Assembly: GCF_032391395.1 (NCBI RefSeq)
Contig: NZ_CP135916.1
Location: 3,520,901-3,584,900 of the forward strand
Source of the DNA: Sphingomonas sp. Y38-1Y
Lineage (GTDB): Bacteria; Pseudomonadota; Alphaproteobacteria; Sphingomonadales; Sphingomonadaceae
Reading direction: 5' to 3'
Length of the DNA: 64,000 nucleotides
Part shown: in pieces, positions 1 through 8,072 of the stretch
Layout: each line of letters opens with the position of its first letter
How positions within the stretch are numbered: position 1 is the stretch's first letter
Notes under the pieces: model-generated
Seen by the model: only the letters and a program-made list of their open reading frames with translations
What the model was told of the DNA's origin: nothing
Database searches by the model: none
Position numbers and translations under genes: made by a program

Positions 1-7
1 GAAAGCG

Positions 8-682
8 TCAGCGGCAGAGCGGGCGCCCGCCCATGTCGAGGTGGAAGTGGTTGGCATGCGCGCTGTTGTATTCGGGGCCAAGCGCGGTGGTGAAGCGGCG
101 GCAGGCCGACTTGAACACGGTGCGCAGGAAGCGGCGCTGGTCGTCCGCCCCCTGCCAGCCGTTGAGGACGCTCACCCGCCGCCCGTCGGCCAGGACGAAA
201 ACGGCGATGTCGACCGCGTTGGCGCGGCCATGCTCGGACAGGCGGCCGCTTCCTGCGATCGGCCGGCAGTTGAACGTGCCATAGCTTTCGATTCGGACCA
301 GATCGCTCCCCAGCATCTGCTTGGCCGCCGGCGCGACGCCGTAGCGCACCCAGTTCGAGAAGTTGCGGGCGAGCGGACAGCGCATCGACTTGAGCCCGCT
401 GACCGGCACGCCGATGTCGAGCAGCTGCACCGCGCCGACGACGACGCAGCCGCCGCCGAAATCCTGGGTCGGCAGCGTGCGGTAATCGACGCGGTCGGCG
501 TCGAGATCGGCAAGGCACTGGCGCGTTTCCGCCGTTGGCGGCTCCGGCGCGCGGGGCGCCGGCCGCGGCTTGCGCGCTGTCTTCGCCGCCGGGCGCCGCG
601 GCTCGGGCCGATCGTCGCCCGACACGCAGCCGAGAAGCAGGAGCGGCGCGAGGCCCGCGAGACCGATCCAACCGAAACGCAT
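8..682 (-). CDS. Extensin-like C-terminal domain lipoprotein
   Basis: A 224-residue envelope protein of the extensin_C family (PF06904 type). The N-terminus has a short hydrophobic stretch ending in LLLLGC, a good lipobox with Cys19, so it is probably a lipoprotein. A Pro/Ala/Arg-rich linker (about residues 25-50) precedes the domain. Conserved family features are visible near the C-terminus: SEHGRANAVDIAVF and HANHFHLDMG, whose His and Asp residues resemble a metal site. Family members are common in alphaproteobacteria but their substrate is not established; a cell-wall role is often supposed. It is divergent from the cupin gene. Confidence 0.85.
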   Translation of the reverse strand: MRFGWIGLAGLAPLLLLGCVSGDDRPEPRRPAAKTARKPRPAPRAPEPPTAETRQCLADLDADRVDYRTLPTQDFGGGCVVVGAVQLLDIGVPVSGLKSMRCPLARNFSNWVRYGVAPAAKQMLGSDLVRIESYGTFNCRPIAGSGRLSEHGRANAVDIAVFVLADGRRVSVLNGWQGADDQRRFLRTVFKSACRRFTTALGPEYNSAHANHFHLDMGGRPLCR

Positions 683-780
683 GCGCCTTTCTAGCGCGAT
701 GGGCTGAACGGGTGGCTAACGATCTCGATCGGTCCGCCGCGAGCGAGAGGCAGATGAGCGGACACGCCATTCATAAAGAG

Positions 781-853
781 GCTTCCACCCCGGCGCAAGC
801 CGGGGTCCAGGGTTACTGACGCTGCGCTGCTTGGTTCTGGACCCCGGTCGCCG
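781..853. repeat. Palindromic intergenic repeat, CCCCGG type
   Basis: Two inverted arms (CCCCGGCGCAAGCCGGGGTCC and its degenerate complement ending GGACCCCGG) flank a short centre. It belongs to the same family as the copies at 31705-31803 and 43187-43293. It lies in the divergent gap before the cupin gene. Confidence 0.6.
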
Positions 854-886
854 CCGGAGTATTGCTGAGCCGTCAGGAGAAGCCGA

Positions 887-1315
887 ATGACCGACGCGGA
901 CGCCCTGATCGCCGCATTGAACCTCGCGCCGCATCCAGAAGGCGGCTGGTACCGCGAGACCTGGCGCGCATCAGCGGCATCGGGCGAACGCGCGTCCGCA
1001 ACCGCGATCCTGTTCCTGCTGAAGGCCGGCGAGCGGTCGCACTGGCACCGCGTCGATGCGACCGAGCTGTGGCTGTGGCACGCCGGCCATCCGCTCGCGC
1101 TCTCGCGGGCCGACAGCGATGCCCGCCCTGCCGAGACGCTGCGGCTCGGCTCCGACATCCTCGCCGGCGAACACCCACAGCTTCGGATCGAGCCCGGGCA
1201 GTGGCAGGCGGCGTATGCCGACCGCGGCTGGACGCTGGTCAGCTGCGTCGTCTCGCCCGGCTTCGACTTCGCCGGCTTCGAGCTCGCGCGGCCCGGCTGG
1301 GCGCCCGGCCGGTAA
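887..1315 (+). CDS. DUF985 cupin protein
   Basis: A 142-residue single-domain cupin of the DUF985 (cupin_5) family. The opening PHPEGGWYRETW is the usual family signature. The cupin-like metal region follows in SHWHRVDATELWLWHAG. The C-terminal WTLVSCVVSPGFDFAGFEL motif is also typical. Biochemical function is not known for most members. The ATG at 887 is used because the family begins almost directly with the PHPEGGWYRE segment. It converges with the CitE-like gene only 3 bp downstream. Confidence 0.85.
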   Translation: MTDADALIAALNLAPHPEGGWYRETWRASAASGERASATAILFLLKAGERSHWHRVDATELWLWHAGHPLALSRADSDARPAETLRLGSDILAGEHPQLRIEPGQWQAAYADRGWTLVSCVVSPGFDFAGFELARPGWAPGR

Positions 1316-1318
1316 CGC

Positions 1319-2140
1319 TCAGCCCGCGCGCGCGAGCAGCGCCTGCGCCTGCTTGAGGTGCGGCGCGTCGACCATGCGGCCGTCGAGCTGAAGTGCGCCC
1401 GCCCCCGGCGCCGCGGCGAACGCATCGACGATCCGCTGAGCGTCGGCGATCGCTTCGGCGGACGGCGTGAAGGCGGCGTTGATCGCCGCGACCTGGGCCG
1501 GATGGATCGCCATCATGCCGGTGAAGCCGTCGCGCGCGCCCGCCGCGGCATAGCGCGCCAGCCCCGCTTCGTCCCTGATCGCCGGAAACACCGTCTCGAT
1601 CGCCGCCACCCCGGCGGCGTGCGCGCCGAACAACGTCAGCGCGCGGACCATGCGATAGGGATCGGTGTAGCTGCCATCCTCGTGTCGGCTGTTCGTCGCG
1701 CCGATCGCCGCGGGCAGATCCTCCGCGCCCCAGGTCAGCCCCGCGAGCCGGTCCGCGACCGAGCCGTAATCGCCGAGCGCGAACACCGCCCGCGGCGTTT
1801 CCGTCGCGATCGGCAGGATCGGCGGCGGCTCGGCCCCGAGCAGTGCCGCCAGCGCCTCGACACTCGCGGCGCCCTCGGCTTTCGGCAGCACCACGCCATC
1901 GGCATGGCGCGCGATCTCGGCATCGGCCGCCACCCATTCGCCGCCGAGCGGATTGACGCGGACGAAGATGCGGGCGGGATGCCGCCCTTGCAGGAACGCC
2001 GCCACGGCTTCTCGCGCCCGTGCTTTGGCATCGGGCACAACCGAATCCTCCAGATCGAGGATCAACGCGTCGGCGCCCGAGGCGATCGCCTTTTCGAACC
2101 GCTCGGGCCGGTCGCCCGGGACGAACAGCATCGACCTCAT
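1319..2140 (-). CDS. CitE/HpcH-like CoA-ester lyase
   Basis: A 273-residue TIM-barrel lyase of the citrate lyase beta-like family. RSMLFVPGDRPERFEKA and the metal-binding LILDLEDSVV block at residues 28-37 are diagnostic, as is the GFTGMMAIHPAQV segment near the C-terminus. It is the last gene of an operon with MaoC, methylcrotonyl-CoA carboxylase and isovaleryl-CoA dehydrogenase, and its ATG overlaps the MaoC stop (ATGA). In this context the likely reaction is retro-Claisen cleavage of a 3-hydroxyacyl-CoA such as HMG-CoA or citramalyl-CoA. The Mycobacterium tuberculosis Rv2498c-Rv2502c cluster has the same composition. The substrate is inferred from neighbours only. Confidence 0.85.
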   Translation of the reverse strand: MRSMLFVPGDRPERFEKAIASGADALILDLEDSVVPDAKARAREAVAAFLQGRHPARIFVRVNPLGGEWVAADAEIARHADGVVLPKAEGAASVEALAALLGAEPPPILPIATETPRAVFALGDYGSVADRLAGLTWGAEDLPAAIGATNSRHEDGSYTDPYRMVRALTLFGAHAAGVAAIETVFPAIRDEAGLARYAAAGARDGFTGMMAIHPAQVAAINAAFTPSAEAIADAQRIVDAFAAAPGAGALQLDGRMVDAPHLKQAQALLARAG

Positions 2141-2586
2141 GCGCGCGACTTCAGGAGTGCCGACCGCAGGCAGCGGCAGACGACCTCGTCCCGCTGGTTG
2201 AGCATCTCATGCCGCCAGGTGACGATCCCCTGCCCCGGCCGCGACTTCGACGGGCGAAGCTCGGTCACCTCGCTCGTCGCGCGCAGCGTGTCGCCGATGA
2301 ACACCGGCGCGGGCATGACGAGCTGGTCGTAGCCGAGATTGGCGACCAGGCTGCCGAGCGTCGTCTCGCCGACGCTCAGCCCCACCATCAGCGCGAAGGT
2401 GAAGGTGCCGTTGACGAGGATGCGCCCGAACTCCGACGCCCTCGCCGCCTCCGCGTCCAGATGCAGCGGCTGCGGATTGTGGGTCATGGTGGAGAACAGG
2501 AGATTGTCGGTCTCGGTCACGGTGCGACGGATCTCATGCTCGATCCGATCGCCCACCTGCCATTCGTCGAAGAAACGTCCTGCCAT
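2137..2586 (-). CDS. MaoC-like hot-dog hydratase
   Basis: A 149-residue single hot-dog domain protein of the MaoC dehydratase family, with the hydratase motif in THNPQPLHLD (residues 33-42). The start is the ATG at 2586 (MAGRFFDEW), where homology to the family begins. The longer open frame upstream reads through a palindromic repeat and encodes a repeat-derived peptide. It is predicted to hydrate an enoyl-CoA made by the preceding carboxylase (3-methylglutaconyl-CoA or a related ester) and hand it to the CitE-like lyase, whose gene overlaps by 4 bp. Confidence 0.85.
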   Translation of the reverse strand: MAGRFFDEWQVGDRIEHEIRRTVTETDNLLFSTMTHNPQPLHLDAEAARASEFGRILVNGTFTFALMVGLSVGETTLGSLVANLGYDQLVMPAPVFIGDTLRATSEVTELRPSKSRPGQGIVTWRHEMLNQRDEVVCRCLRSALLKSRA

Positions 2587-2610
2587 CCTACTTACCTTGG
2601 ACCTTCCGAA

Positions 2611-2679
2611 CCGTTCGCCCTGAGCTTGGCGAAGGGCGTGTTCCGGGACACGTGCTTCGACAAGCTCAGCACGAACGGA
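2611..2679. repeat. Palindromic repeat, GTTCGNNCTGAGC type
   Basis: An inverted repeat of about 69 bp between the carboxylase alpha gene and maoC. The arms CCGTTCGCCCTGAGCTTG and CAAGCTCAGCACGAACGG are near-complementary. Related copies are at 8951-9094, 28491-28577, 35382-35485 and 52331-52401. It interrupts the leucine operon and may form a strong RNA hairpin there. Confidence 0.75.
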
Positions 2680-2680
2680 T

Positions 2681-4567
2681 TTAGGGTTCCGCCCGCTCGA
2701 TCCGCGCGAGCAGCGCCTCGACCTGCACCTGCCCGCCCGCGACCGCATTGAGCTCGGCCACGGTTCCGGCGAACGGCGCGGTCAGCGTGTGCTCCATCTT
2801 CATCGCCTCGAGCGTCAGCAGCTTCTGGCCCTTGGTCACGGCATCGCCCGCCGCCACCTCGACCGACAGCACGCGGCCGGGCATCGGCGCGAGGATCGCA
2901 CCATCGGCAGCCGCGCCGGCGCCGGTCCCGCCCGCCCGCCAGCGGGTGAAGGCGAACGCGCTCCCCGCCTCGACGATGACGAGTGTGTCGTCGACCAGCC
3001 GGCCCGCCGTCTCCGGCTCGCCCGCAAGCAGGTCGACGTCGCGATGCGTGGTCCCGGTCGCCACGGTCAGTCGGCTGCGCGGAGCGGCGTTCAGGCGGAT
3101 CGGCCCGATCTCGGCCCAGGCGCCGCCCGACGCCGTGATATCGCTCTCGGCCCAAGCCAGCGTGTGCGCCGCCGCCGTCCACACCGCCTCGCTGGGCTCG
3201 CTGGCGGGGAGCAGATCGTCGAGATGCGCGGCGATGAACCCGGTGTCGATGGCACCCGATCCGAAGCCCGGATGGCGCAGCGCGCGGACGATGAAGCCGG
3301 CATTGGTTGCGACCGGCCAGACGCCGACGCCCTCGACCTCGTCGGCAAGCAGCTCGATCGCCGCCTCGCGATCGGCCGCATGGACGACCAGCTTGGCGAT
3401 CATCGGATCGTAGAACGGCGTCACCGCATCGCCCTCGACCACCCCCGTTTCGACGCGCAACGCGCCGTGCGGCAGGTCGAGGACCGAGAGCGCGCCCGTC
3501 GAGGGAAGGAAGCCGCTGGCCGGGTTCTCCGCATAGAGCCGCGCCTCGATCGCATGCCCGTCGATCGACAGCTCGTCCTGCCGCTTGGGCAGCGGTTCGC
3601 CCGATGCCACGCGCAGCTGCCACTCGACCAGGTCGACGCCGGTGATCTCCTCGGTCACCGGATGCTCGACCTGGAGGCGGGTGTTCATTTCCATGAACCA
3701 GATGCGGTCGGCGGACAGGCCTTCGCTCGCATCGGCGATGAACTCGATCGTGCCCGCGCCGACATAGTCGACCGCCTTTGCCGCGCGCACGGCGGCGGCG
3801 CAGATCGCCTGCCGCGTCGCCTCGTCCATGCCGGGCGCGGGCGCTTCCTCGATCACCTTCTGGTGGCGGCGCTGGAGCGAGCAGTCGCGCTCGAACAGGT
3901 GAACGACGTTGCCGTGCGTGTCGCCGAACACCTGCACCTCGATATGCCGGGGCGACAGAACGTATTTCTCGATCAGCACGCGATCGTCGCCAAAGCTCGC
4001 CGCCGCCTCGCGCTGGCAGGAGGCGAGCGCGTCGAGGAAGTCCGCCGATGCATCGACGCGGCGCATTCCCTTACCGCCGCCGCCCGCCACCGCCTTGATG
4101 AGCACGGGATAGCCGATCGCATCGGCCTCCGCCTTCAGCCGTTCGGGCGACTGGTCCGCGCCCAGATAGCCGGGCGTCACCGGCACGCCCGCCTCTGCCA
4201 TCAGCGTCTTGGCCGCATCCTTGAGGCCCATCGCCCGGATCGAATGCGGCGTGGCGCCAACCCAGATCAGCCCCGCGGCGGCCACCGCCTCGGCGAACTC
4301 GGCATTTTCGGACAGGAAGCCGTAGCCTGGATGGATCGCCTCAGCGCCGGTCGCCTTGGCCGCGGCGATGATCTTCTCACCGACAAGATAGCTTTCGCGC
4401 GCCGGCGAGGGGCCGATATGCACCGCCTCGTCGGCTTGGGCGGCGTGCAGCGCGCCGGCGTCGGCGTCGGAATAAACCGCGACGGTGCGGATGCCCATCG
4501 CGCGTGCGGTGCGGATGATGCGGCACGCGATCTCGCCGCGATTGGCGATGAGGAGGGAGCGGATCAT
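2681..4567 (-). CDS. liuD: Methylcrotonyl-CoA carboxylase alpha subunit (biotin carboxylase + BCCP)
   Basis: A 628-residue protein. The biotin carboxylase domain starts with LIANRGEIACRI, the ATP-grasp glycine loop is VAGGGGKGMRRV, and the C-terminal biotinyl domain carries EAMKMEHTLTAP with the biotinylated Lys. It carboxylates biotin, and the beta subunit transfers the carboxyl to methylcrotonyl-CoA in leucine breakdown. The start is the ATG at 4567, which fits the family N-terminus exactly. The frame stays open upstream for about 207 codons through a DUF559 ORF. It could serve a different acyl-CoA, but the isovaleryl-CoA dehydrogenase in the operon favours methylcrotonyl-CoA. Confidence 0.92.
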   Translation of the reverse strand: MIRSLLIANRGEIACRIIRTARAMGIRTVAVYSDADAGALHAAQADEAVHIGPSPARESYLVGEKIIAAAKATGAEAIHPGYGFLSENAEFAEAVAAAGLIWVGATPHSIRAMGLKDAAKTLMAEAGVPVTPGYLGADQSPERLKAEADAIGYPVLIKAVAGGGGKGMRRVDASADFLDALASCQREAAASFGDDRVLIEKYVLSPRHIEVQVFGDTHGNVVHLFERDCSLQRRHQKVIEEAPAPGMDEATRQAICAAAVRAAKAVDYVGAGTIEFIADASEGLSADRIWFMEMNTRLQVEHPVTEEITGVDLVEWQLRVASGEPLPKRQDELSIDGHAIEARLYAENPASGFLPSTGALSVLDLPHGALRVETGVVEGDAVTPFYDPMIAKLVVHAADREAAIELLADEVEGVGVWPVATNAGFIVRALRHPGFGSGAIDTGFIAAHLDDLLPASEPSEAVWTAAAHTLAWAESDITASGGAWAEIGPIRLNAAPRSRLTVATGTTHRDVDLLAGEPETAGRLVDDTLVIVEAGSAFAFTRWRAGGTGAGAAADGAILAPMPGRVLSVEVAAGDAVTKGQKLLTLEAMKMEHTLTAPFAGTVAELNAVAGGQVQVEALLARIERAEP

Positions 4568-4960
4568 GCGATGTCCTTCAGCACCTCCCCGGAACGGGGA
4601 GGGGGACCGCTCGCCAAGGGCGAGGGGTGGAGGGGTGCGCGCCGCGGCGCGCTCGACGATAGCGGCGATGACGCCGTCGAGGTTGCCCATTACATCCGGG
4701 GCGGCGATCCGGATCGTTTCGAAGCCCTGAACGGCGAGCCATTCGTCACGTCGCTGATCGTGGATTGGACGATCGCCGCGATTGTGAGCCTCGCCATCGA
4801 CTTCGATCGCGAGACGAGCGGAAAGACAGGCAAAGTCGAGGCAGTAGAAGCCGAGTGGATGCTGGCGCCTGAACTTCAATCCTCCCGGGCGCTTGCGCAG
4901 TTCGCGCCAGAGCAACACCTCGGGCAGGTTGCCGCTACGTCGTTCGCGGCGTGCCAGCAT
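4568..4960 (-). CDS. DUF559 endonuclease-like protein (no stop before liuD)
   Basis: From the ATG at 4960 there are 131 codons before the liuD start, in the same frame and with no stop between. The protein resembles DUF559 (Vsr-like restriction-endonuclease fold): LLWRELRKR, then LKFRRQHPLGFYCLDF and LAIEVDGEAH, whose Asp and Glu would form a PD-(D/E)XK-like site, then DEWLAVQGFETIRI. The last roughly 25 codons are the translated repeat arm. It may be made as a DUF559-biotin carboxylase fusion, or its reading may simply run into liuD. Function is unknown; the flanking inverted repeats suggest a mobile cassette. Confidence 0.55.
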
Positions 4961-5054
4961 TTTTGCCGATGCGGAGGCGCGCAGGGCAGGCGGCACGACC
5001 CCTCCACCATTCGGCTGCGCCGAACGGTCCCCCTCCCCGTTCCGGGGAGGTGCT
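4580..5054. mobile_element. DUF559 cassette: split 133-bp repeat with perfect 30-bp inverted ends
   Basis: A 475-bp unit lying between the two carboxylase subunit genes. The 30 bases at 4580-4609 are the exact reverse complement of 5025-5054; the ends begin AGCACCTCCCCGGAACGG. The arms (about 56 bp each) match the two halves of the compact 133-bp elements at 6675-6807 and 22507-22639, so this looks like the same element carrying an insert that encodes a DUF559 protein. No target-site duplication was identified by eye. Confidence 0.65.
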
Positions 5055-5070
5055 TTGGCCGCCCCCACCC

Positions 5071-6672
5071 TCACATCCGGAACACGCCAAACGACGGCCG
5101 CTCCGGCACCGGCGCGTTGAGGCTTGCCGCCAGCGCCAGCCCGAGCACGTCGCGCGTCTGCACGGGATCGACGATGCCGTCGTCCCACAGTCGCGACGTC
5201 GCGTGCCAGGGATTACCCTCGTCCTCGTATCGCTGGCGGATCGGCGCCTTGAACGCCTCCGCCTCCTCCGGCGACCAGCCGGCCGCATCGCGGTGGACGG
5301 TGGCGAGGACCGAGGCTGCCTGCTCGCCGCCCATCACGCTGATCCGGCTATTGGGCCAGCTGAACAGGAAGCGGGGGGAATAGGCGCGCCCGCACATCCC
5401 GTAATTGCCCGCGCCAAAGCTGCCGCCGATCAGCACGGTCAGCTTGGGCACGCTCGCCGTCGCGACCGCGGTGACGAGCTTGGCGCCGTGCTTGGCGATC
5501 CCCTCCGCCTCGTACTTGCCGCCGACCATGAAGCCGGAGATGTTCTGGAGGAACAGGAGCGGCACGCGCCGCTGGCAGGCGAGCTCGATGAAGTGCGCGC
5601 CCTTGACCGCACTTTCGCTGAACAGCACGCCGTTGTTGGCGAGGATCGCGACGGGCATGCCCCAGATATGCGCGAAGCCGCAGACCAGGCTCGACCCGTA
5701 CAGCGCCTTGAACTCGTGGAACTCGCTGCCATCGACCAGCCGCGCGATCACCTCGTGCACATCGTACGGCGCACGCACGTCCTGCGGCACGATACCGTAG
5801 AGCTCATCGGCGGCATATTTCGGCGCGCGCGGCTCGCGGAGCGTCAACCCGTGGGCAAGATCGGCGGGCAAAGTCGAGACGATGTCGCGGACGATCGTCA
5901 GCGCATGCTCGTCATTCTCGGCGACATGGTCGACCACGCCCGATCGCCGGCCGTGCAGGTCGCCGCCGCCCAGATCCTCGGCGCTGATCTCCTCCCCCGT
6001 CGCCGCCTTCACCAGCGGCGGGCCGGCGAGGAAGATCGTGCCCTGATTACGGACGATGACACTCTCGTCGCTCATTGCGGGGACATAGGCGCCGCCCGCG
6101 GTGCAACTGCCCATCACGCAGGCGATCTGGGCGATGCCCTTGGCACTCATGTTCGCCTGGTTGAAGAAGATCCGGCCGAAATGCTCGCGATCGGGGAACA
6201 CCTCGGCCTGGTGCGGCAGGTTGGCTCCGCCCGAATCGACCAGATAGATGCACGGCAGCCGGTTCGCCTCGGCGATCTCCTGCGCGCGCAGATGCTTCTT
6301 CACCGTCATTGGGAAGTAGGTGCCGCCCTTCACCGTCGCGTCGTTGGCGACGATCATGACCGACCGGCCAGACACGCGGCCGATGCCGGCGATCACGCCG
6401 GCGCCGGGCACCTCGCCGTCATAGAGGTCGAACGCGGCAAGCTGGCCGATCTCGAGGAACGGCGATCCGGGGTCGAGCAGGCGCTCCACCCGTTCGCGGG
6501 GAAGGAGCTTGCCGCGCGCCGTATGCTTCGCTCGCGCCGTCTCGCTGCCGCCAAGCCCGGCCTTGGCGACGTCGGCGCGGAGCCGCTCGGCCAGCGCGCG
6601 GTTGTGCGCGGCGTTGGCACGAAAGGTGTCGCTGTCCGGCTGGACGGCGGTGGAGAGGACGGGGGCGGTCAA
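5071..6672 (-). CDS. liuB: Methylcrotonyl-CoA carboxylase beta subunit
   Basis: A 533-residue acyl-CoA carboxyltransferase with both crotonase-like halves: [19 protein letters not shown] in the N-half, and [15 protein letters not shown] and [16 protein letters not shown] in the C-half, typical of methylcrotonyl-CoA and geranoyl-CoA carboxylases. The chosen start is TTG at 6672, giving the expected N-terminus and a GGAGG 5 nt upstream. That GGAGG is part of the inverted repeat at 6675-6807. The next upstream ATG translates the repeat and is unlikely. It acts with the alpha subunit encoded 0.5 kb downstream. Confidence 0.92.
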   Translation of the reverse strand: MTAPVLSTAVQPDSDTFRANAAHNRALAERLRADVAKAGLGGSETARAKHTARGKLLPRERVERLLDPGSPFLEIGQLAAFDLYDGEVPGAGVIAGIGRVSGRSVMIVANDATVKGGTYFPMTVKKHLRAQEIAEANRLPCIYLVDSGGANLPHQAEVFPDREHFGRIFFNQANMSAKGIAQIACVMGSCTAGGAYVPAMSDESVIVRNQGTIFLAGPPLVKAATGEEISAEDLGGGDLHGRRSGVVDHVAENDEHALTIVRDIVSTLPADLAHGLTLREPRAPKYAADELYGIVPQDVRAPYDVHEVIARLVDGSEFHEFKALYGSSLVCGFAHIWGMPVAILANNGVLFSESAVKGAHFIELACQRRVPLLFLQNISGFMVGGKYEAEGIAKHGAKLVTAVATASVPKLTVLIGGSFGAGNYGMCGRAYSPRFLFSWPNSRISVMGGEQAASVLATVHRDAAGWSPEEAEAFKAPIRQRYEDEGNPWHATSRLWDDGIVDPVQTRDVLGLALAASLNAPVPERPSFGVFRM

Positions 6673-6674
6673 AC

Positions 6675-6807
6675 GATCCTCCCCGGCACGGGGAGGAAGA
6701 CCATGCGAAGCATGGTGGAGGGGGATGGCCAAGAGCGGAACGCCTGCGGCAGCCCCCCTCCACCACGCCCTGCGGGCGCGGTCCCCCTCCCCGTTTCGGG
6801 GAGGATC
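6675..6807. repeat. 133-bp MITE-like inverted repeat element
   Basis: The ends are near-perfect inverted repeats (20 of 22 bases, starting GATCCTCCCC). An inner small palindrome (CCATGCGAAGCATGG) is followed by GTGGAGGGGG. Total length and internal layout equal those of the copy at 22507-22639. It lies between liuA and liuB and supplies the Shine-Dalgarno sequence of liuB. Confidence 0.75.
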
Positions 6808-6817
6808 AACACACCCC

Positions 6818-7987
6818 TCACTGCGCCACCCGCTCGGGCGCGCCGATCAGCTCGCGCCCGATCAGCATCCGCCGAATCTCGTTGGTCCCCGCACCGATGT
6901 CGAGCAGCTTGGCGTCGCGCAGGAACCGCTCGACGGGCCAGTCCTTGGTATAGCCAGCCCCACCCAGCGCCTGCACCGCTTCGCCAGCGACCTTGAAGGC
7001 ATTCTCGCTCGCCAGCAGGATCGCGCCCGCCGCATCGAAGCGCGTCGTCCGCCCCGCATCGCACGACCTTGCCACCGCATAGACATAGGCGCGCGCCGAA
7101 TTGAGCGCGACATACATGTCGGCGACCTTGGCCTGCATCAGCTGGAAGCTGCCGATCGGCTGACCGAACTGCTTGCGTTCGCGAAGATAGGGCAGCACGA
7201 CATCCAGGCACGCCTGCATGAGCCCAAGCTGGATGCCCGCCAGCACCGTCCGCTCATAATCGAGGCCCGACATCAGCACCGCGACGCCGCCATTCTCCGG
7301 CCCCATCACATTGTCGGCAGGCACGAAGCAGTCGTCGAACACCAGCTCGGCGGTCGGCGAGCCGCGCATCCCCATCTTGTCGATCTTCTGCCCGATCGAG
7401 AAGCCGGGCATGTCCTTCCCGATCAGGAACGTCGTGATCCCGCGCGACCCCTCGCCCGTCTTGGCATAGACGACGAGCGTGTCGGCATAGGCCGCGTTGG
7501 TGATCCAGAATTTGGTGCCGTTGAGCCGCCACCCGCCCTCGACCGGGGCGGCCTTGAGCTTCATCGAGACGACGTCGGACCCGGCCCCCGCCTCCGACAT
7601 CGCCAGCGACCCGACATGCTCGCCGGAGATGAGCTTGGGCAGATACTTGGCCTTCTGCTCCGGGTTGGCCCAGCGCGCGATCTGGTTGACGCACAGGTTC
7701 GAATGCGCGCCATAGCTGAGCCCGATTGAGGCGGAGGCGCGCGCCACTTCCTCGCACGCGACGACATGCTCCAGATAGCCGAGCCCAAGCCCGCCATCTG
7801 CCTCCGCCACGGTCAGCCCGTGCAGGCCGAGCTCGCCCATCGGCGCCCACAGCTCGTCGCGCGGGAACCAGTCCTCGGCATCGATGCGGGCAGCGAGCGG
7901 CGCGATGCGGTCGGACGCGAAGCGCTGCGTCACGTCGCGGATCATGTCGGCGCTTTCGCCGAGCGCGAAGTCGAAATCGGGGGTCAT
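6818..7987 (-). CDS. liuA: Isovaleryl-CoA dehydrogenase
   Basis: A 389-residue acyl-CoA dehydrogenase. [13 protein letters not shown] (88-100) and the FAD-binding WITNAAYAD are characteristic of isovaleryl-CoA dehydrogenases. The catalytic base is placed as Glu245 in [12 protein letters not shown], the position used by this subgroup. It oxidises isovaleryl-CoA to 3-methylcrotonyl-CoA and passes electrons to ETF. It is the first gene of the minus-strand operon, divergent from the LysR gene. Confidence 0.93.
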   Translation of the reverse strand: MTPDFDFALGESADMIRDVTQRFASDRIAPLAARIDAEDWFPRDELWAPMGELGLHGLTVAEADGGLGLGYLEHVVACEEVARASASIGLSYGAHSNLCVNQIARWANPEQKAKYLPKLISGEHVGSLAMSEAGAGSDVVSMKLKAAPVEGGWRLNGTKFWITNAAYADTLVVYAKTGEGSRGITTFLIGKDMPGFSIGQKIDKMGMRGSPTAELVFDDCFVPADNVMGPENGGVAVLMSGLDYERTVLAGIQLGLMQACLDVVLPYLRERKQFGQPIGSFQLMQAKVADMYVALNSARAYVYAVARSCDAGRTTRFDAAGAILLASENAFKVAGEAVQALGGAGYTKDWPVERFLRDAKLLDIGAGTNEIRRMLIGRELIGAPERVAQ

Positions 7988-8072
7988 GTCCTCTCCCGGA
8001 ATGCCGGTTTCCGAACACTCTAGCGGGTCGGCAGTTGCGTGGGAAATTGATGCCGGCGGATCGAGGCGATAG

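Noticed and set aside
4580..5054. Target-site duplication at the DUF559 cassette
   Set aside because: No convincing short direct repeat flanks the inverted ends, so insertion by a standard transposase cannot be claimed.
2681..5188. A single 835-residue protein from 5188 including a DUF559 part
   Set aside because: The first about 76 codons translate a repeat arm and antisense sequence, and the biotin carboxylase has its usual ATG at 4567. The DUF559 part is listed separately and the possible fusion is kept as a finding.
2789..5383. Plus-strand open frame of 864 codons
   Set aside because: It is antisense to liuD and DUF559, with Arg/His-rich composition typical of GC-rich shadow frames and no recognisable domain.
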